Positions 43,951 through 53,615 are shown, counted from the first letter of the stretch. The stretch: 64,000 nt of DNA from Coxiella endosymbiont of Amblyomma nuttalli (GCF_018107685.1 NZ_CP064834.1:434001-498000); one strand, 5' to 3'. Numbers and translations are program-made. The notes: generated from the letters alone by a model not told the origin.

Positions 43951-45929
43951 GAAGCAATGCTCTTAGATCTAATTGTGGCAAAAATCGTTTTCTTTACTTC
44001 GAATGTCTTTATTCGATTGGATGTTAGTATGCATATCTCCTGTAAAGCAATCACAGTATCACTGGTATGTTTTCACTGGTATGTCTATCATCTGCCGAAA
44101 TGGAACGGCCTTAGTCGGATGTAGAGAATGGAGAAATACAAAGTTTCAGACAAAGAGAACAACGCGCCTTTCGTCCATCCAAGTCTAAGAACCTAGACAG
44201 AAAGCAACACTCAAGTCTATAAGTAAGATCACATCCAGAAAATAGTATAACAATTTATATAAATATCGCAAGGTATTTAGAAGATACTGAAAATAAATAA
44301 TTAATAGCGTAATAGAGTAAGAAAATAAGTAGTAACTTAGACCAATATCTAAAGATTGCTCATACAGCTAGTCTACAAAATTAACGTGCATAACTCTTGT
44401 TAAAGATTTAAGTATAATATCTTGACAATTAATTAATACTAGCCTGTACAAAGTATGCGAGAGGCTCTATTACCATAGACAAACAGGCCCTACTGTGCTA
44501 GTGTCAGTAACATGTCAATACGTCAGTAACATTTGTGATATCTAGTAAAGTAATTTTCAAAACGACGTTTAGCATTATTGACAATATAGCTGGTGATCTG
44601 TCGATAATACAATAAATATACTAAAAAGTTATCTATGAGATACAACTTTCAAGAGTCAAAATACCTAAATAAACTTAATTATAATTAGGAGAAAAATGAA
44701 CTAATATATTTTAAGAACAAATCAAACATTATAAAACGAATGAAACACTGTTAATTACTAATGCAGCAAGACGTCTTTTCAGCTGTTTGACAGGAATCGC
44801 CATAACTAGCGACTATTGTAATCATGCGGCTAAAAAACCGACAAGCATAAGAATAACAGTGATTGACCATGTATAGGAACAATGAAATTTCCGAGTCTCG
44901 CTTATTTGGATGTAGCGGTGGTTCATTTTTTATAACTTTAAAGTATATTTTTGGTCAATCACCACATATTAGATACATTCAATTTTTTCAATTTTCCTCT
45001 TTTAAAAAGAGATGTTTCGCGAGACTTAATTATTAAGATAAGCTATCCTTAATTTATTTTATTATATTTATTTTTGTTTTAGTGATTGCAACGTATTTTC
45101 CTTAAATAAATTCGTTGTTTACCAAGTTTTTTAAAAGCGCTTAGTAGATGAATTATCAAAATTGAGTATATTTTACTTTAAATATGTATGTTGCTCATTT
45201 GATTATTATCCAACAATCTGGATGTTCTTTAAAAAGAACTGCTGATCTATATCCTTTTTTTACACTTATCTTTTTTACACTTGTCTAAAAATTAGAATCA
45301 CACCACATATTGTCTTCGTCAAGTTGTTGGATAACTATCCTGATGGTATGGGATTGATAAAAATAAATTGACAAAATCTCATTGGAAAAATTATTGACTT
45401 AATTTTTCCAATGAGATTTTATTATCGGTTCATGATTTGATTTCTAGAATAAAAATAAGAAGATATTCTTTGATCAACAACTATAGGACATAACAAATCT
45501 TTTTTTCTAACTACACTAGAATAACACGCTGTCACTGCATCATTAATCTTTAGAAGATTGGAAACAATGCCATAATTTATAGTTTAATAATCATGCCTAT
45601 TGGTAGTTAATTTCTAAAATGTGTATCCTTGATACAAACCCACTGGTAATAATCAATGCCAAACCTTTTTATTATCAGGAATTCATTTATCACTCAACGT
45701 AGTCAAGAATAATAATAGATACTATGTCGAGTATTGAATGCTTGATCTCATGACTACTGCATGACAGAATAATAAATATAGAATGACTTGCCCTCCTTAT
45801 TGGTTATTACTTCGGAATATGTTAGCTAAGTTTAATCTTAACCTAAATTATATGTTGGATTATCAAGCAAGTGGTGTTGATTTCCAAAGTATCACTGCGT
45901 GATATGTCCTTTTTTTAGCACAAAACAAT
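43951..45929. other. 2-kb gene-free stretch upstream of miaB
   Basis: The longest empty region of the window. The frame at 43973-44188 has no family look. Contents: duplicated CACTGGTATGT (about 44060-44080), duplicated CGTCAGTAACA-type units (about 44500-44531), duplicated CTTTTTTACACTT (about 45250-45283), an 11-base inverted pair TTATCCAACAA/TTGTTGGATAA (45206-45216 and 45324-45334), and the perfect hairpin at 45373-45420. Confidence 0.5.
45373..45420. repeat. perfect 21-bp inverted repeat (hairpin)
   Basis: Arm 45373-45393 is the exact reverse complement of arm 45400-45420, with a six-base loop TTGACT. The stem core is TCTCATTGGAAAAATTA. There is no mismatch in an otherwise eroding region. 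A terminator, a recombination or mobile-element end, and an RNA structure are all possible; no gene lies within 500 bases on either side. Confidence 0.95.
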
Positions 45930-46277
45930 TTATTTAATTATTTTGTTTGGCCATTTATCTTCTAGATATTGTAATTTATTATTTACTTCCGTCCACTCAT
46001 CAGCATCTGGAGGAGCATCTTTTTTTGAGGTAATAATTGGCCATTCTTTTGAGAGTTTTGCATTAAGCTCAATATAGGATTGCTTATCTTGAGGTAAATG
46101 ATCTTCAGCAAAAATAGCATCAACAGGACATTCAGGCACACAGAGATTGCAATCAATACATTCATCTGGGTCGATGACTAACATATTAGGCCCCTCACGA
46201 AAGCAGTCAACGGGACAGACTTCAACGCAATCCGTATACTTGCAGCGTATACAACTATCGATTACAACAAAAGTCAT
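45930..46277 (-). CDS. fdxA: 7Fe ferredoxin (FdxA type)
   Basis: 115-residue ferredoxin with one [3Fe-4S] and one [4Fe-4S] cluster, close to Azotobacter ferredoxin I in pattern. N-terminal cysteines in [18 protein letters not shown] (from C9) and the second set [12 protein letters not shown] (C40, C43, C46, C50). The C-terminal extension after about residue 60 is family-typical ([10 protein letters not shown]). Strong ribosome binding site: GGAGGGAG upstream of the ATG. It is divergent from ibaG-grxD across a 94-base gap and is the first gene of the redox neighbourhood, so it is a candidate electron partner for the flavoprotein at 47209-50730. Confidence 0.95.
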   Translation of the reverse strand: MTFVVIDSCIRCKYTDCVEVCPVDCFREGPNMLVIDPDECIDCNLCVPECPVDAIFAEDHLPQDKQSYIELNAKLSKEWPIITSKKDAPPDADEWTEVNNKLQYLEDKWPNKIIK

Positions 46278-46330
46278 GTTACAATATCTCCCTCCTGATA
46301 CATCATGATATATTATGGTATATGAAAAGT

Positions 46331-46336
46331 TATAAT
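46331..46336 (+). promoter_or_regulatory. candidate -10 element for ibaG-grxD
   Basis: A perfect TATAAT at 46331-46336, about 36 bases before the ibaG ATG, in the short divergent gap with fdxA. No good -35 lies 17 bases upstream. Weak evidence from consensus alone. Confidence 0.3.
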
Positions 46337-46371
46337 TGTAGTGTAACGTAAGAAGAGAGGGTAGTCATTTT

Positions 46372-46611
46372 ATGGTTACAGGTGGTAACATTAAAGAATG
46401 GATTGAAGCGAACTTACCAGAGAGTCACGTGGTGTTTATTAAAGGAGACGGGTATCACTTCGAAGGGGTGGTTTTGTGCAGTGCCTTTGAAGGGAAAACT
46501 TCTATAGCACGGCATCGATTAGTTTATGCAGCATTAGGTGATCGCTTGCGCTCTGATATTCATGCGCTTTCACTCAAGACTTATACACCCAATGAATATA
46601 AAGGAGATTAG
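46372..46611 (+). CDS. ibaG: BolA family protein IbaG
   Basis: 79-residue BolA-fold protein. Segments IKEWIEANLPESHVVFIKGDGYHFEGVV-type start (kept below as short pieces: IKEWIEANLP, GDGYHFEGVVLC) and RHRLVYAALGDRLRSDIHAL match the IbaG/YrbA branch, including the histidine used in [2Fe-2S] binding. Family knowledge: BolA proteins bind a cluster jointly with monothiol glutaredoxins. The very next gene is that glutaredoxin, seven bases downstream, a striking functional pairing. The Shine-Dalgarno GAGAGGG lies about 13 bases before the ATG. Confidence 0.93.
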   Translation: MVTGGNIKEWIEANLPESHVVFIKGDGYHFEGVVLCSAFEGKTSIARHRLVYAALGDRLRSDIHALSLKTYTPNEYKGD

Positions 46612-46618
46612 TAAGGCA

Positions 46619-46927
46619 ATGAATATAGAAGAAGAAATTCGACAACAAATAGGCAATCATCCTGTTGTTTTGTATATGAAGGGAGTGCCTGATTTTCCGC
46701 AATGTGGGTTTTCAGGACGTGTCGTACAAATTTTAGAGCAATGTAAAGTTGAGTTTACAAGCTATAACGTATTGGAATCATCTGAGCTTCGTCAGGGCAT
46801 TAAAGAATTTTCTAATTGGCCTACAATCCCACAACTTTACGTTAAAGGTGAATTTATTGGTGGGAGTGATATTATCGGAGAATTATATGAAAGCGGGGCT
46901 TTAATGGACTTATTTAAAGGTCTATGA
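46619..46927 (+). CDS. grxD: monothiol glutaredoxin Grx4
   Basis: 102 residues from the ATG at 46619; an upstream start would run into ibaG and add an unconserved leader. CGFS active site with C29 in PDFPQCGFSGR, the glutathione-binding WPTIPQLYVKGEFIGGSDI and the final ELYESGALMDLF are all intact. Grx4 carries and transfers [2Fe-2S] clusters and pairs with BolA/IbaG. The Shine-Dalgarno site is AAGGAG inside the ibaG end (46601-46606) or TAAGG just before the ATG. It fits the Fe-S theme of the neighbourhood. Confidence 0.96.
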   Translation: MNIEEEIRQQIGNHPVVLYMKGVPDFPQCGFSGRVVQILEQCKVEFTSYNVLESSELRQGIKEFSNWPTIPQLYVKGEFIGGSDIIGELYESGALMDLFKGL

Positions 46928-46942
46928 ATTTTATGTCTGTCA

Positions 46943-47137
46943 TTAAAAATCCCAGATAGTTTTTTCTTCCTTTGATTTAATAGGTTCGTTTCGCAACTTA
47001 AAAATACGTCCGTATTTTCTTCTTTCGGCAGCTTGTGTTTTGGACCAATCGTGCGTACGATCAAATTCTACAAGATGTTTATCAATTTCACTAATAAAAG
47101 CACCATGGTATTGAGATTTTTTTTTCCTTATAAACAT
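46943..47137 (-). CDS. small charged protein of unknown function
   Basis: 64 codons on the minus strand between grxD and the large flavoprotein. Composition is protein-like: a charged, amphipathic middle (KHLVEFDRTHDWSKTQAAER, then RKYGRIFKLRNEP) and a C-terminal IWDF, with no low-complexity character. I recall similar short proteins in Legionella-type bacteria but cannot name a family. The ATG sits at the start of a lysine-rich leader. It could be a genuine small gene; it converges with grxD at a 15-base distance. Confidence 0.55.
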   Translation of the reverse strand: MFIRKKKSQYHGAFISEIDKHLVEFDRTHDWSKTQAAERRKYGRIFKLRNEPIKSKEEKTIWDF

Positions 47138-47208
47138 ATTCAGAAGTTCTGCTACAATAAAAAGCTGTGTAAATCAGTTATCGTTAATAATTTTCATTAT
47201 AAAATGAA

Positions 47209-50200
47209 ATGGACGCTGTTTCCATGCCATATTCATCGTTATCGTTAAAGGAATTTCATTTTTCAGAACTGTTTAACGCAGATGGTCTTACTAGATTAGA
47301 CACATCTTTTTTAAAATTTTTAAAAAGCGTTGATGAGAGACTGCAAGCTCGACTGCTTAATTATCGTAAAGGTATTTACCTAAGACCCGAAGAAATCAGT
47401 CAATTAATCATTGAATGCGGGCCTATTTTAGAATCTTTTATTGCCGATCTTTTTTCGATTGAAGAAGCTGTTAGCTGTTTACAAGCCATGACGTTAAAAG
47501 AAAATCCAATTTTTGCTTTCAAGAAGTTTTATATCCTCCGTCAAGCACGTCGCTTATTGAAGAAAGCAGAAGAAATAGATAATTTTCATAAAATAGATCG
47601 ATGGGTAACAGAACAGCTAAAACAAAATAAGTTAGAAGAGGAAGATCGTGAACTTGCTATAGCAATATGGGGTCAACGTTTATTGCAAGAGCCGCAGATG
47701 AATGCAAAGCTCATCGAAAGACTAACACGGTGGTGTATAGCTGCCATAACACAGTCGGAAGGACAAGCAGCTGTTAAAGGATGGGTGAGTTTTCATGTTC
47801 CTAAATATCTAAACTATGAAAATCTAGTCAAAACAGTAACTGTTTCCAACGACTCCATTGGTCGACTTGAAGGGTCTTCTAAATCTCGCCGTTGTCGTGA
47901 TGGGTTTGATTTAACCGATCCACGCATGCGTCACCGTGAAGTTTTGGATCATGTTCATTATTGTGTTTATTGTCATAAGACGAACAGAGATTTTTGTTCC
48001 AAAGGTTTTCCGGTAAAAAAAGGTAACTATAAGCAAGGATTAAAAACTAATCCATTAGGGGAAATATTAACAGGATGTCCGTTGGATGAAAAAATTTCGG
48101 AGATGCATCTTTTAAAGAAAGAAGGCTTTGGCATTGCAGCCTTAGCGATTATAATGATTGACAACCCGATGTGTCCTGCAACAGGGCATCGTATTTGTAA
48201 TGATTGTATGAAAGCCTGTATTTATCAGAAACAAGAGCCTGTTGACATCCCTCAAATAGAAACACGTGTTTTAATTGATGTATTGAATCTTCCTTGGGGC
48301 GTTGAAATTTACGACTTATTGACTCGTTGGAATCCCTTACGCTGTAAACAATACGTGGCAAAGCCTTATACTGGAAAAAAAGTATTAATTATGGGGATGG
48401 GGCCAGCAGGCTTTACATTAGCGCATTATCTTTTGATGGAAGGTTTTGCAGTAGTAGGAGCGGAAGGTTTGAAAATTGAATCGTTGCCGCGAGAAATTAT
48501 CACTCAACCTATTCGAAATTATGATGCACTAAAAGAGCGTTTAGATAATCGGGTCATGGCTGGTTTTGGAGGAGTCGCTGAATATGGAATCACCGTGCGT
48601 TGGGATAAAAATTTCTTAAAACTAATTTATATTAGTTTGTTAAGACGTCCGTATTTCCAAGTATTTGGAAGTATTCGTTTTGGTGGAACTTTGCTTGTTG
48701 AAGATGCGTGGCGACTGGGATTCGACCATTTGGCAGTAGCTGTAGGGGCAGGTCTACCGCGCGCATTACAGATCCCTCATAGTTTAGCACCTGGCATTCG
48801 ACAAGCAAATGACTTTTTAATGTCCCTGCAACTAACTGGTGCTGCTAAATCTTCCAGTCTGTCGACTTTACAAGTTCGCTTACCGGCTGTTGTCATAGGA
48901 GGTGGATTAACCGCTATTGATACAGCGACGGAAGTTCAAGCGTATTATATTGCTCAAGTTGAAAAAGTAAAACAGCGATATGAAATAGTTACCAAATATT
49001 TTGGAGAAGAAACAGTAAGATCCCATTTTGACAAAATTTCTATGGAGATCCTTGATGAATTTCTGAAACATGGGCAACTCGTTGCTTTAGAACGTCAAAA
49101 AGCAAAGGAAGAAAAGAGATCGATAAACTTTACTCATCTTATCCATCAATGGGGCGGAGTGACTATTGCTTATCGGAAAACCATGCAAGAATCACCGGCC
49201 TATAAACGTAGCTACACAGAAATAATCAAGGCATTAGAAGAAGGTATTTACTATGCTGAAGGACTCGAACCGAAAGCTGTAGAAGTGGATGAGCGAGGAT
49301 GGGTATCTGCCCTGATTTGTCGATCTCGTGTTATGGACGAGGAAGGAGTATGGACACTAACGGATAAAGAGCAAGTTCTACTAGCCCGCTCTATTTTTGT
49401 TGCAACTGGAGCGAGACCAAATATTGCGTATGCTTATGAGCATAAAAATACATTTTCACGAAAAGGATTGACTTATGAGAGATTTGAACTAGTTGAGAAT
49501 CAGCTTCGAGCTATCAGTGAATTAAGCCATTGCAAAACGGAAAATTTCGGACCATTCACTTCTTACGAAAAAGAGGATCATCGCGTTAGTTTTTTGGGCG
49601 ATACACACCCTGTGTTTCATGGTAGTGTGGTAAAAGCTATCTCTTCAGCGAAACGGACTTATCCAAAAATCATCGAAGCTTTACAGCATAATCATCGCTT
49701 CAATTGCGACCGTGCTGAGTATGACCAGTTTCGTCAACAAATGCAGATATTTTTTCAGGCTAAAATAGTTACTGTTCGTCGACATACCTCTGAAATGGTG
49801 GAATGCCAAATTCGAGCTCCTATGGCAGTACGGAATTTTGCAGTCGGTCAATTTTATCGCTTACAAAATTATGAATGTCTTTCCCCGTTAATTGGAGGGA
49901 CTCGTTTGCAAACGGAGGCACTGGCTATGATTGGCGCTAATCAAAGTCATGATCCTGATGTAATGAGTTTTATGATATTGGAACGTGGGGCAAGTTCTCG
50001 ATTAATTGCCACCCTAAAGCCAAATCAGCCAATTTCCATTATGGGGCCTACAGGATGTGCTAGTAAAATTCCCACCGATAAATCACCAAAAACCATCATG
50101 ATCGTCGGTGGCTATATGGCAGCTGCTCATTTACGCTCTTTGGGCCCTATTTTCCGCCAAGCAGGACACAGAATTTTCTATGTAGCTATGATGGAGACAG

Positions 50201-50730
50201 CTGAGGAATTATTTTATAAAGAAGAATTAGAAGCCACAAGTGACGCTATTTTGTGGATCACAAAAAAGGGGGAAATGGTTTATCCTATCCGACCTCAAGA
50301 CAGCACAAAGCAAGGAGAATTGACTTCAGCATTACGTGATTATGCGTTGAAGCCATCATCTATTTTGTTACAATCTATTGATCAAGTATATGTAGTGGGT
50401 TCGACTCAACTTTTGAGATGTGTCCAGAAAGCTCGCAAGGACTGTTTAAAAGAATATTTTCAATCTGGTGTAAAATTCATCGCTTCGGTTTATGGTCCAA
50501 TGCAATGTATGATAAAAGGAGTTTGTGCTCAATGTTTGCAGTGGCAAATTGATCCTATAACAGGGAAAAGAACCAAGGCAGTTTATGCTTGCTCCTGGCA
50601 ACACCAACCCATGGAGGTGGTAGATATCGACAACATTGATGAACGTTTATCTCAGAATTGCGCTCAGGAAATTTTATCAAATCTTTGGTTGGATTACCTA
50701 TTTGCGACAGAAAGGATTGAGCGAATATGA
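47209..50730 (+). CDS. flavin/iron-sulfur oxidoreductase: unknown domain + GltD-like + PyrK-like fusion
   Basis: 1173 residues in three parts. (1) About 1-235: helical, no family recognised. (2) About 240-830: GltD/NfnB-like module with two cysteine sets, C252, C255, C263, C290 (ending in GCPLDEKI) and C322, C330, C333, C337 (CPATGHRICNDCMKAC), an FAD Rossmann motif GMGPAG (396-401) and an NAD(P) Rossmann motif GGGLTAID (564-571). (3) About 840-1150: PyrK/NfnA-like FNR module ending with a [2Fe-2S] set C1100, C1106, C1109, C1128. Its nucleotide motif is degenerate (VGGYMAAAHL for GGGxGxAPL). Separate NfnA and NfnB subunits make flavin-bifurcating ferredoxin:NADP oxidoreductases. Here they are fused, GltD part first, near a ferredoxin gene. 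Function is inferred, not shown. The frame is intact. Confidence 0.88.
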   Translation: MDAVSMPYSSLSLKEFHFSELFNADGLTRLDTSFLKFLKSVDERLQARLLNYRKGIYLRPEEISQLIIECGPILESFIADLFSIEEAVSCLQAMTLKENPIFAFKKFYILRQARRLLKKAEEIDNFHKIDRWVTEQLKQNKLEEEDRELAIAIWGQRLLQEPQMNAKLIERLTRWCIAAITQSEGQAAVKGWVSFHVPKYLNYENLVKTVTVSNDSIGRLEGSSKSRRCRDGFDLTDPRMRHREVLDHVHYCVYCHKTNRDFCSKGFPVKKGNYKQGLKTNPLGEILTGCPLDEKISEMHLLKKEGFGIAALAIIMIDNPMCPATGHRICNDCMKACIYQKQEPVDIPQIETRVLIDVLNLPWGVEIYDLLTRWNPLRCKQYVAKPYTGKKVLIMGMGPAGFTLAHYLLMEGFAVVGAEGLKIESLPREIITQPIRNYDALKERLDNRVMAGFGGVAEYGITVRWDKNFLKLIYISLLRRPYFQVFGSIRFGGTLLVEDAWRLGFDHLAVAVGAGLPRALQIPHSLAPGIRQANDFLMSLQLTGAAKSSSLSTLQVRLPAVVIGGGLTAIDTATEVQAYYIAQVEKVKQRYEIVTKYFGEETVRSHFDKISMEILDEFLKHGQLVALERQKAKEEKRSINFTHLIHQWGGVTIAYRKTMQESPAYKRSYTEIIKALEEGIYYAEGLEPKAVEVDERGWVSALICRSRVMDEEGVWTLTDKEQVLLARSIFVATGARPNIAYAYEHKNTFSRKGLTYERFELVENQLRAISELSHCKTENFGPFTSYEKEDHRVSFLGDTHPVFHGSVVKAISSAKRTYPKIIEALQHNHRFNCDRAEYDQFRQQMQIFFQAKIVTVRRHTSEMVECQIRAPMAVRNFAVGQFYRLQNYECLSPLIGGTRLQTEALAMIGANQSHDPDVMSFMILERGASSRLIATLKPNQPISIMGPTGCASKIPTDKSPKTIMIVGGYMAAAHLRSLGPIFRQAGHRIFYVAMMETAEELFYKEELEATSDAILWITKKGEMVYPIRPQDSTKQGELTSALRDYALKPSSILLQSIDQVYVVGSTQLLRCVQKARKDCLKEYFQSGVKFIASVYGPMQCMIKGVCAQCLQWQIDPITGKRTKAVYACSWQHQPMEVVDIDNIDERLSQNCAQEILSNLWLDYLFATERIERI

Positions 50731-50797
50731 ATGAATACGATATAATCTGAGTTAGAGTATCTTACAGTAGATACAGACATGAGGAAGCTTAAATTTA

Positions 50798-51109
50798 ATG
50801 TACAAGCAAATTTCTCACATCGAGGCAGAACGGTTGATAACTCAACGTGATATCGTGATTTTTGATATGCGAGACGAAGATAGCTACGAAGAGGCGCATA
50901 TTGTCGATGCCATTCACCTTTCAATGGCAGTGTTGCAGAAATATTTTAACAATGTGAATAAAGAAAAAACTATTTTAGTATATTGCTATCATGGAGTAAG
51001 TAGTCGGTCAGTGGCTCAGTATTTTGTTGAGCAAGGCTTTAAAGAAGCCTACAGTTTAATTGGTGGTTTTGAAACCTGGAAAGCTTATCACCAAACTTCG
51101 ACCGAATAA
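50798..51109 (+). CDS. rhodanese-like sulfurtransferase (GlpE type)
   Basis: Single-domain rhodanese, 103 residues. The catalytic cysteine is C63 in VYCYHGVSSRS, and IFDMRDEDSYEEAHIVDAIHL is the usual N-terminal signature. Small soluble proteins of this kind move sulfane sulfur. It stands between the flavoprotein and NadA, so a role in sulfur supply for iron-sulfur clusters is plausible; this is inference from position. GAGGAAGC about 15 bases upstream of the ATG could be the ribosome binding site. Confidence 0.92.
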   Translation: MYKQISHIEAERLITQRDIVIFDMRDEDSYEEAHIVDAIHLSMAVLQKYFNNVNKEKTILVYCYHGVSSRSVAQYFVEQGFKEAYSLIGGFETWKAYHQTSTE

Positions 51110-51132
51110 ATAATTAATCGGTATATTATAGT

Positions 51133-52125
51133 ATGTCTGAACCTAATCAAATTATTGTGCGCATTGCTGATTTATTGAAGACTAAAGATGCAGTAGTTAT
51201 TGCTCACTACTATACATCTCCTGAAATGCAGGCTTTAGCTGATAGCACAGAGGGTTTTGTAGGCGATTCTCTTGCGATGGCTCAATTTGGACGCGACCAT
51301 TCTGCATCAACATTAGTGATTGCAGGTGTGCGTTTTATGGGAGAAAGTGCAAAGATTATTAGTCCTGAAAAACGTGTATTAATGCCGACGTTGGATGCCA
51401 CCTGTTCACTTGACCTTTCTTGTTCTATTAAATCATTTGCTCAATTTTGCGATGAAAATTCCGATCGAACTGTAGTTGTTTATTGTAATACGTCGGCAGC
51501 TGTCAAAGCTCGTGCCGATTGGGTGGTTACATCGTCGAATGCATTAGCGATTATTAACTATCTAGATGAGGAAGGTGAAAAAATTCTGTGGGCACCAGAT
51601 CGTTATTTAGGTGCCTATATTCATAGAATGACTAATGCTGATATGATTTTATGGAACGGTGCTTGCATTGTGCACGAAGAATTCAAAGAACAAGCACTTG
51701 TAGATTTACGAAGACAGTATCCTCAAGCGGCTGTTTTAGTTCACCCGGAATCACCACCTGCAATAATAAATCAGGCAGATGTTGTAGGCTCGACATCTCA
51801 ATTATTAAAAGCTTCTCAAGAATTGCCTCATCATACTCTTATTGTGGCAACAGATCGCGGAATTTTTTATAAAATGCAGCAGAAATCTCCTCACAAAACA
51901 TTTATTGAAGCACCTACTGCAGGTTATGGGGCAACCTGTCAGAGCTGCGGACATTGTCCCTGGATGGCTATGAATAACTTGCAGCGTCTAGAACAATCAT
52001 TGATTACTGGTCATAACGAAATCACGATAGAACCAGAAATAATTACTAAAGCTAAAATACCGCTTCAGCGAATGTTGAATTTCAGTGATAATCATAAGCT
52101 TTTGTTTTCACAAAATAACAATTAA
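51133..52125 (+). CDS. nadA: quinolinate synthase
   Basis: [4Fe-4S] enzyme making quinolinate from iminoaspartate and dihydroxyacetone phosphate, the entry to NAD. 330 residues. The three cluster cysteines are C91 ([10 protein letters not shown]), C178 ([10 protein letters not shown]) and C275 in the C-terminal [13 protein letters not shown]. The substrate-binding [14 protein letters not shown] is at 24-37. It lies 23 bases after the rhodanese gene, suggesting one transcript. No nadB or nadC in the window. With nadD it points to de novo NAD synthesis being retained. Confidence 0.96.
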   Translation: MSEPNQIIVRIADLLKTKDAVVIAHYYTSPEMQALADSTEGFVGDSLAMAQFGRDHSASTLVIAGVRFMGESAKIISPEKRVLMPTLDATCSLDLSCSIKSFAQFCDENSDRTVVVYCNTSAAVKARADWVVTSSNALAIINYLDEEGEKILWAPDRYLGAYIHRMTNADMILWNGACIVHEEFKEQALVDLRRQYPQAAVLVHPESPPAIINQADVVGSTSQLLKASQELPHHTLIVATDRGIFYKMQQKSPHKTFIEAPTAGYGATCQSCGHCPWMAMNNLQRLEQSLITGHNEITIEPEIITKAKIPLQRMLNFSDNHKLLFSQNNN

Positions 52126-52419
52126 TTGTGACTGCCATAGAAAATAGCCTTTAGTGTATATCTGCTTTCAGAAAAACAGGATAAAAAACCTATAGGATTC
52201 GTCATCGAAGGCAGGATTTGTAGAACAGGGTAAAGGTTAATTATTTTGGATCTGTTATCAAGAGGTGCCATATTGCTATTGTCTATCTAAGTAGAGTATG
52301 GTATCACCCCTGCATAACTGCCATTATTTAAGTAGATTATTCAAAAATATTTTAAAGATATTTTATTTGTAACAAGCCGGTCGAAGAATACGTATTAATT
52401 AAAAATTAATTAAAAAATT

Positions 52420-53280
52420 ATGAAAAAAATCACAGGTCACTTAAAAAAGTTAAAAACTGTTTTAAATACAACCATTGATTATTATCTGCTTTTGGACGAT
52501 AAGGAAATATTATTGAATGCATTCCTTGGCAAATTGATTTCTTTTTATCATATTGGTATCATTTGTTGTATTCAGTGTGGTCGTAAAACAAATAAAAGTT
52601 TTCAGCGGGGTTTTTGTTTTCCATGTTTGCGTAGACTACAGGAATGTAATCTTTGCATTATTCATCCCGAACGTTGCCAAATTGAAAAAGAAAAATGCCC
52701 AGTGGATGATTGGGCACACACACATTGTCATCAAAGTCACGTAGTTTACTTAGCCAACTCATCTGGTTTAAAAGTGGGCATTACACGCGAAACTCATATA
52801 CCGACACGCTGGATTGATCAGGGAGCATTACAAGCAGTTCCTATTTTTTATACAGCAAATCGTTATCAAGCTGGTATCATCGAAGTTACGTTAAAAGCTT
52901 TCATTTCGGATCGAATCAATTGGCGACGAATGTTGAGAAATGAAACGAAAGAAGTTGATTTAATTGCAGTCCGTGATGCATTGCTTCAAGAAGCTCATCA
53001 TTCACTCAAAGTAGTTACGGGTCAATTTAAGTCAGAAGATATTCATCCAGTTGGAACTTCCATAGTGACACGATTAAATTATCCAGTGTTACAGTATCCC
53101 GATAAAGTAAAAGCGTTATCACTAGATAAAGTTTTTTTAGTCCATGGTCGTCTTTTAGGAATAAAAGGGCAATATCTAATTCTAGACAGCGGTGTGGTCA
53201 ATATTCAAAAATATAGTGGTTATGTAGTGGAATGTCTTATGGAAGAACAAATTGCGAATAACGGATGTAACGATAAATGA
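52420..53280 (+). CDS. DUF2797 family protein, zinc-ribbon rich
   Basis: 286 residues, matching the DUF2797 pattern: an N-terminal cysteine-rich part (CCIQCGRKT, FCFPCLRRLQECNLC, ERCQIEKEKCP, HCHQSH) that could bind one or two zincs, followed by VYLANSSGLKVGITRETHIPTRWIDQGA, which resembles the opening strands of a GIY-YIG nuclease fold. No biochemical role is established to my knowledge. The following membrane protein starts inside its stop (ATGA at 53277-53280), so the two are co-translated. 294 bases separate it from nadA, with no gene in between. Confidence 0.88.
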   Translation: MKKITGHLKKLKTVLNTTIDYYLLLDDKEILLNAFLGKLISFYHIGIICCIQCGRKTNKSFQRGFCFPCLRRLQECNLCIIHPERCQIEKEKCPVDDWAHTHCHQSHVVYLANSSGLKVGITRETHIPTRWIDQGALQAVPIFYTANRYQAGIIEVTLKAFISDRINWRRMLRNETKEVDLIAVRDALLQEAHHSLKVVTGQFKSEDIHPVGTSIVTRLNYPVLQYPDKVKALSLDKVFLVHGRLLGIKGQYLILDSGVVNIQKYSGYVVECLMEEQIANNGCNDK

Positions 53281-53615
53281 TCAACGATAGCGACAACGTG
53301 TCAATAACTAATTATAGATCACGTAGGAAGAGCATGATAAGCGTTTTTTTACAGTTTTTATCATCCGAATTCAACGTCATTGGTATGATTGGCGTTGTTT
53401 TTGTTTTATTGGCTTATTTTTTATTGCAAATTCATAAACTTAATCAAGATAGTATCATGTATTCATTTATGAATTTACTTGGTGCAAATTTAATCTTATT
53501 TTCTTTATTTTTTTCTTGGAATTTAGCTTCAGGAGTGATTGAAATTATATGGTTATTAATCAGTCTCTTTGGCTTAAGCAAAGCTATTTATATGCGTTTT
53601 CGGATGAAAAAATAA
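53277..53615 (+). CDS. small membrane protein, CBU_0592-like family
   Basis: 112 residues, three to four hydrophobic segments from about 30 on: FNVIGMIGVVFVLLAYFLLQ, SFMNLLGANLILFSLFF and VIEIIWLLISLFGLSKAIYM. This pattern is the one named after C. burnetii CBU_0592; no function is known. An internal ATG at residue 20 (MISVFLQFL) might be the true start, but the ATGA overlap with the DUF2797 gene favours 53277. The first 19 residues are polar and look poorly conserved. Confidence 0.85.
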   Translation: MINDSDNVSITNYRSRRKSMISVFLQFLSSEFNVIGMIGVVFVLLAYFLLQIHKLNQDSIMYSFMNLLGANLILFSLFFSWNLASGVIEIIWLLISLFGLSKAIYMRFRMKK

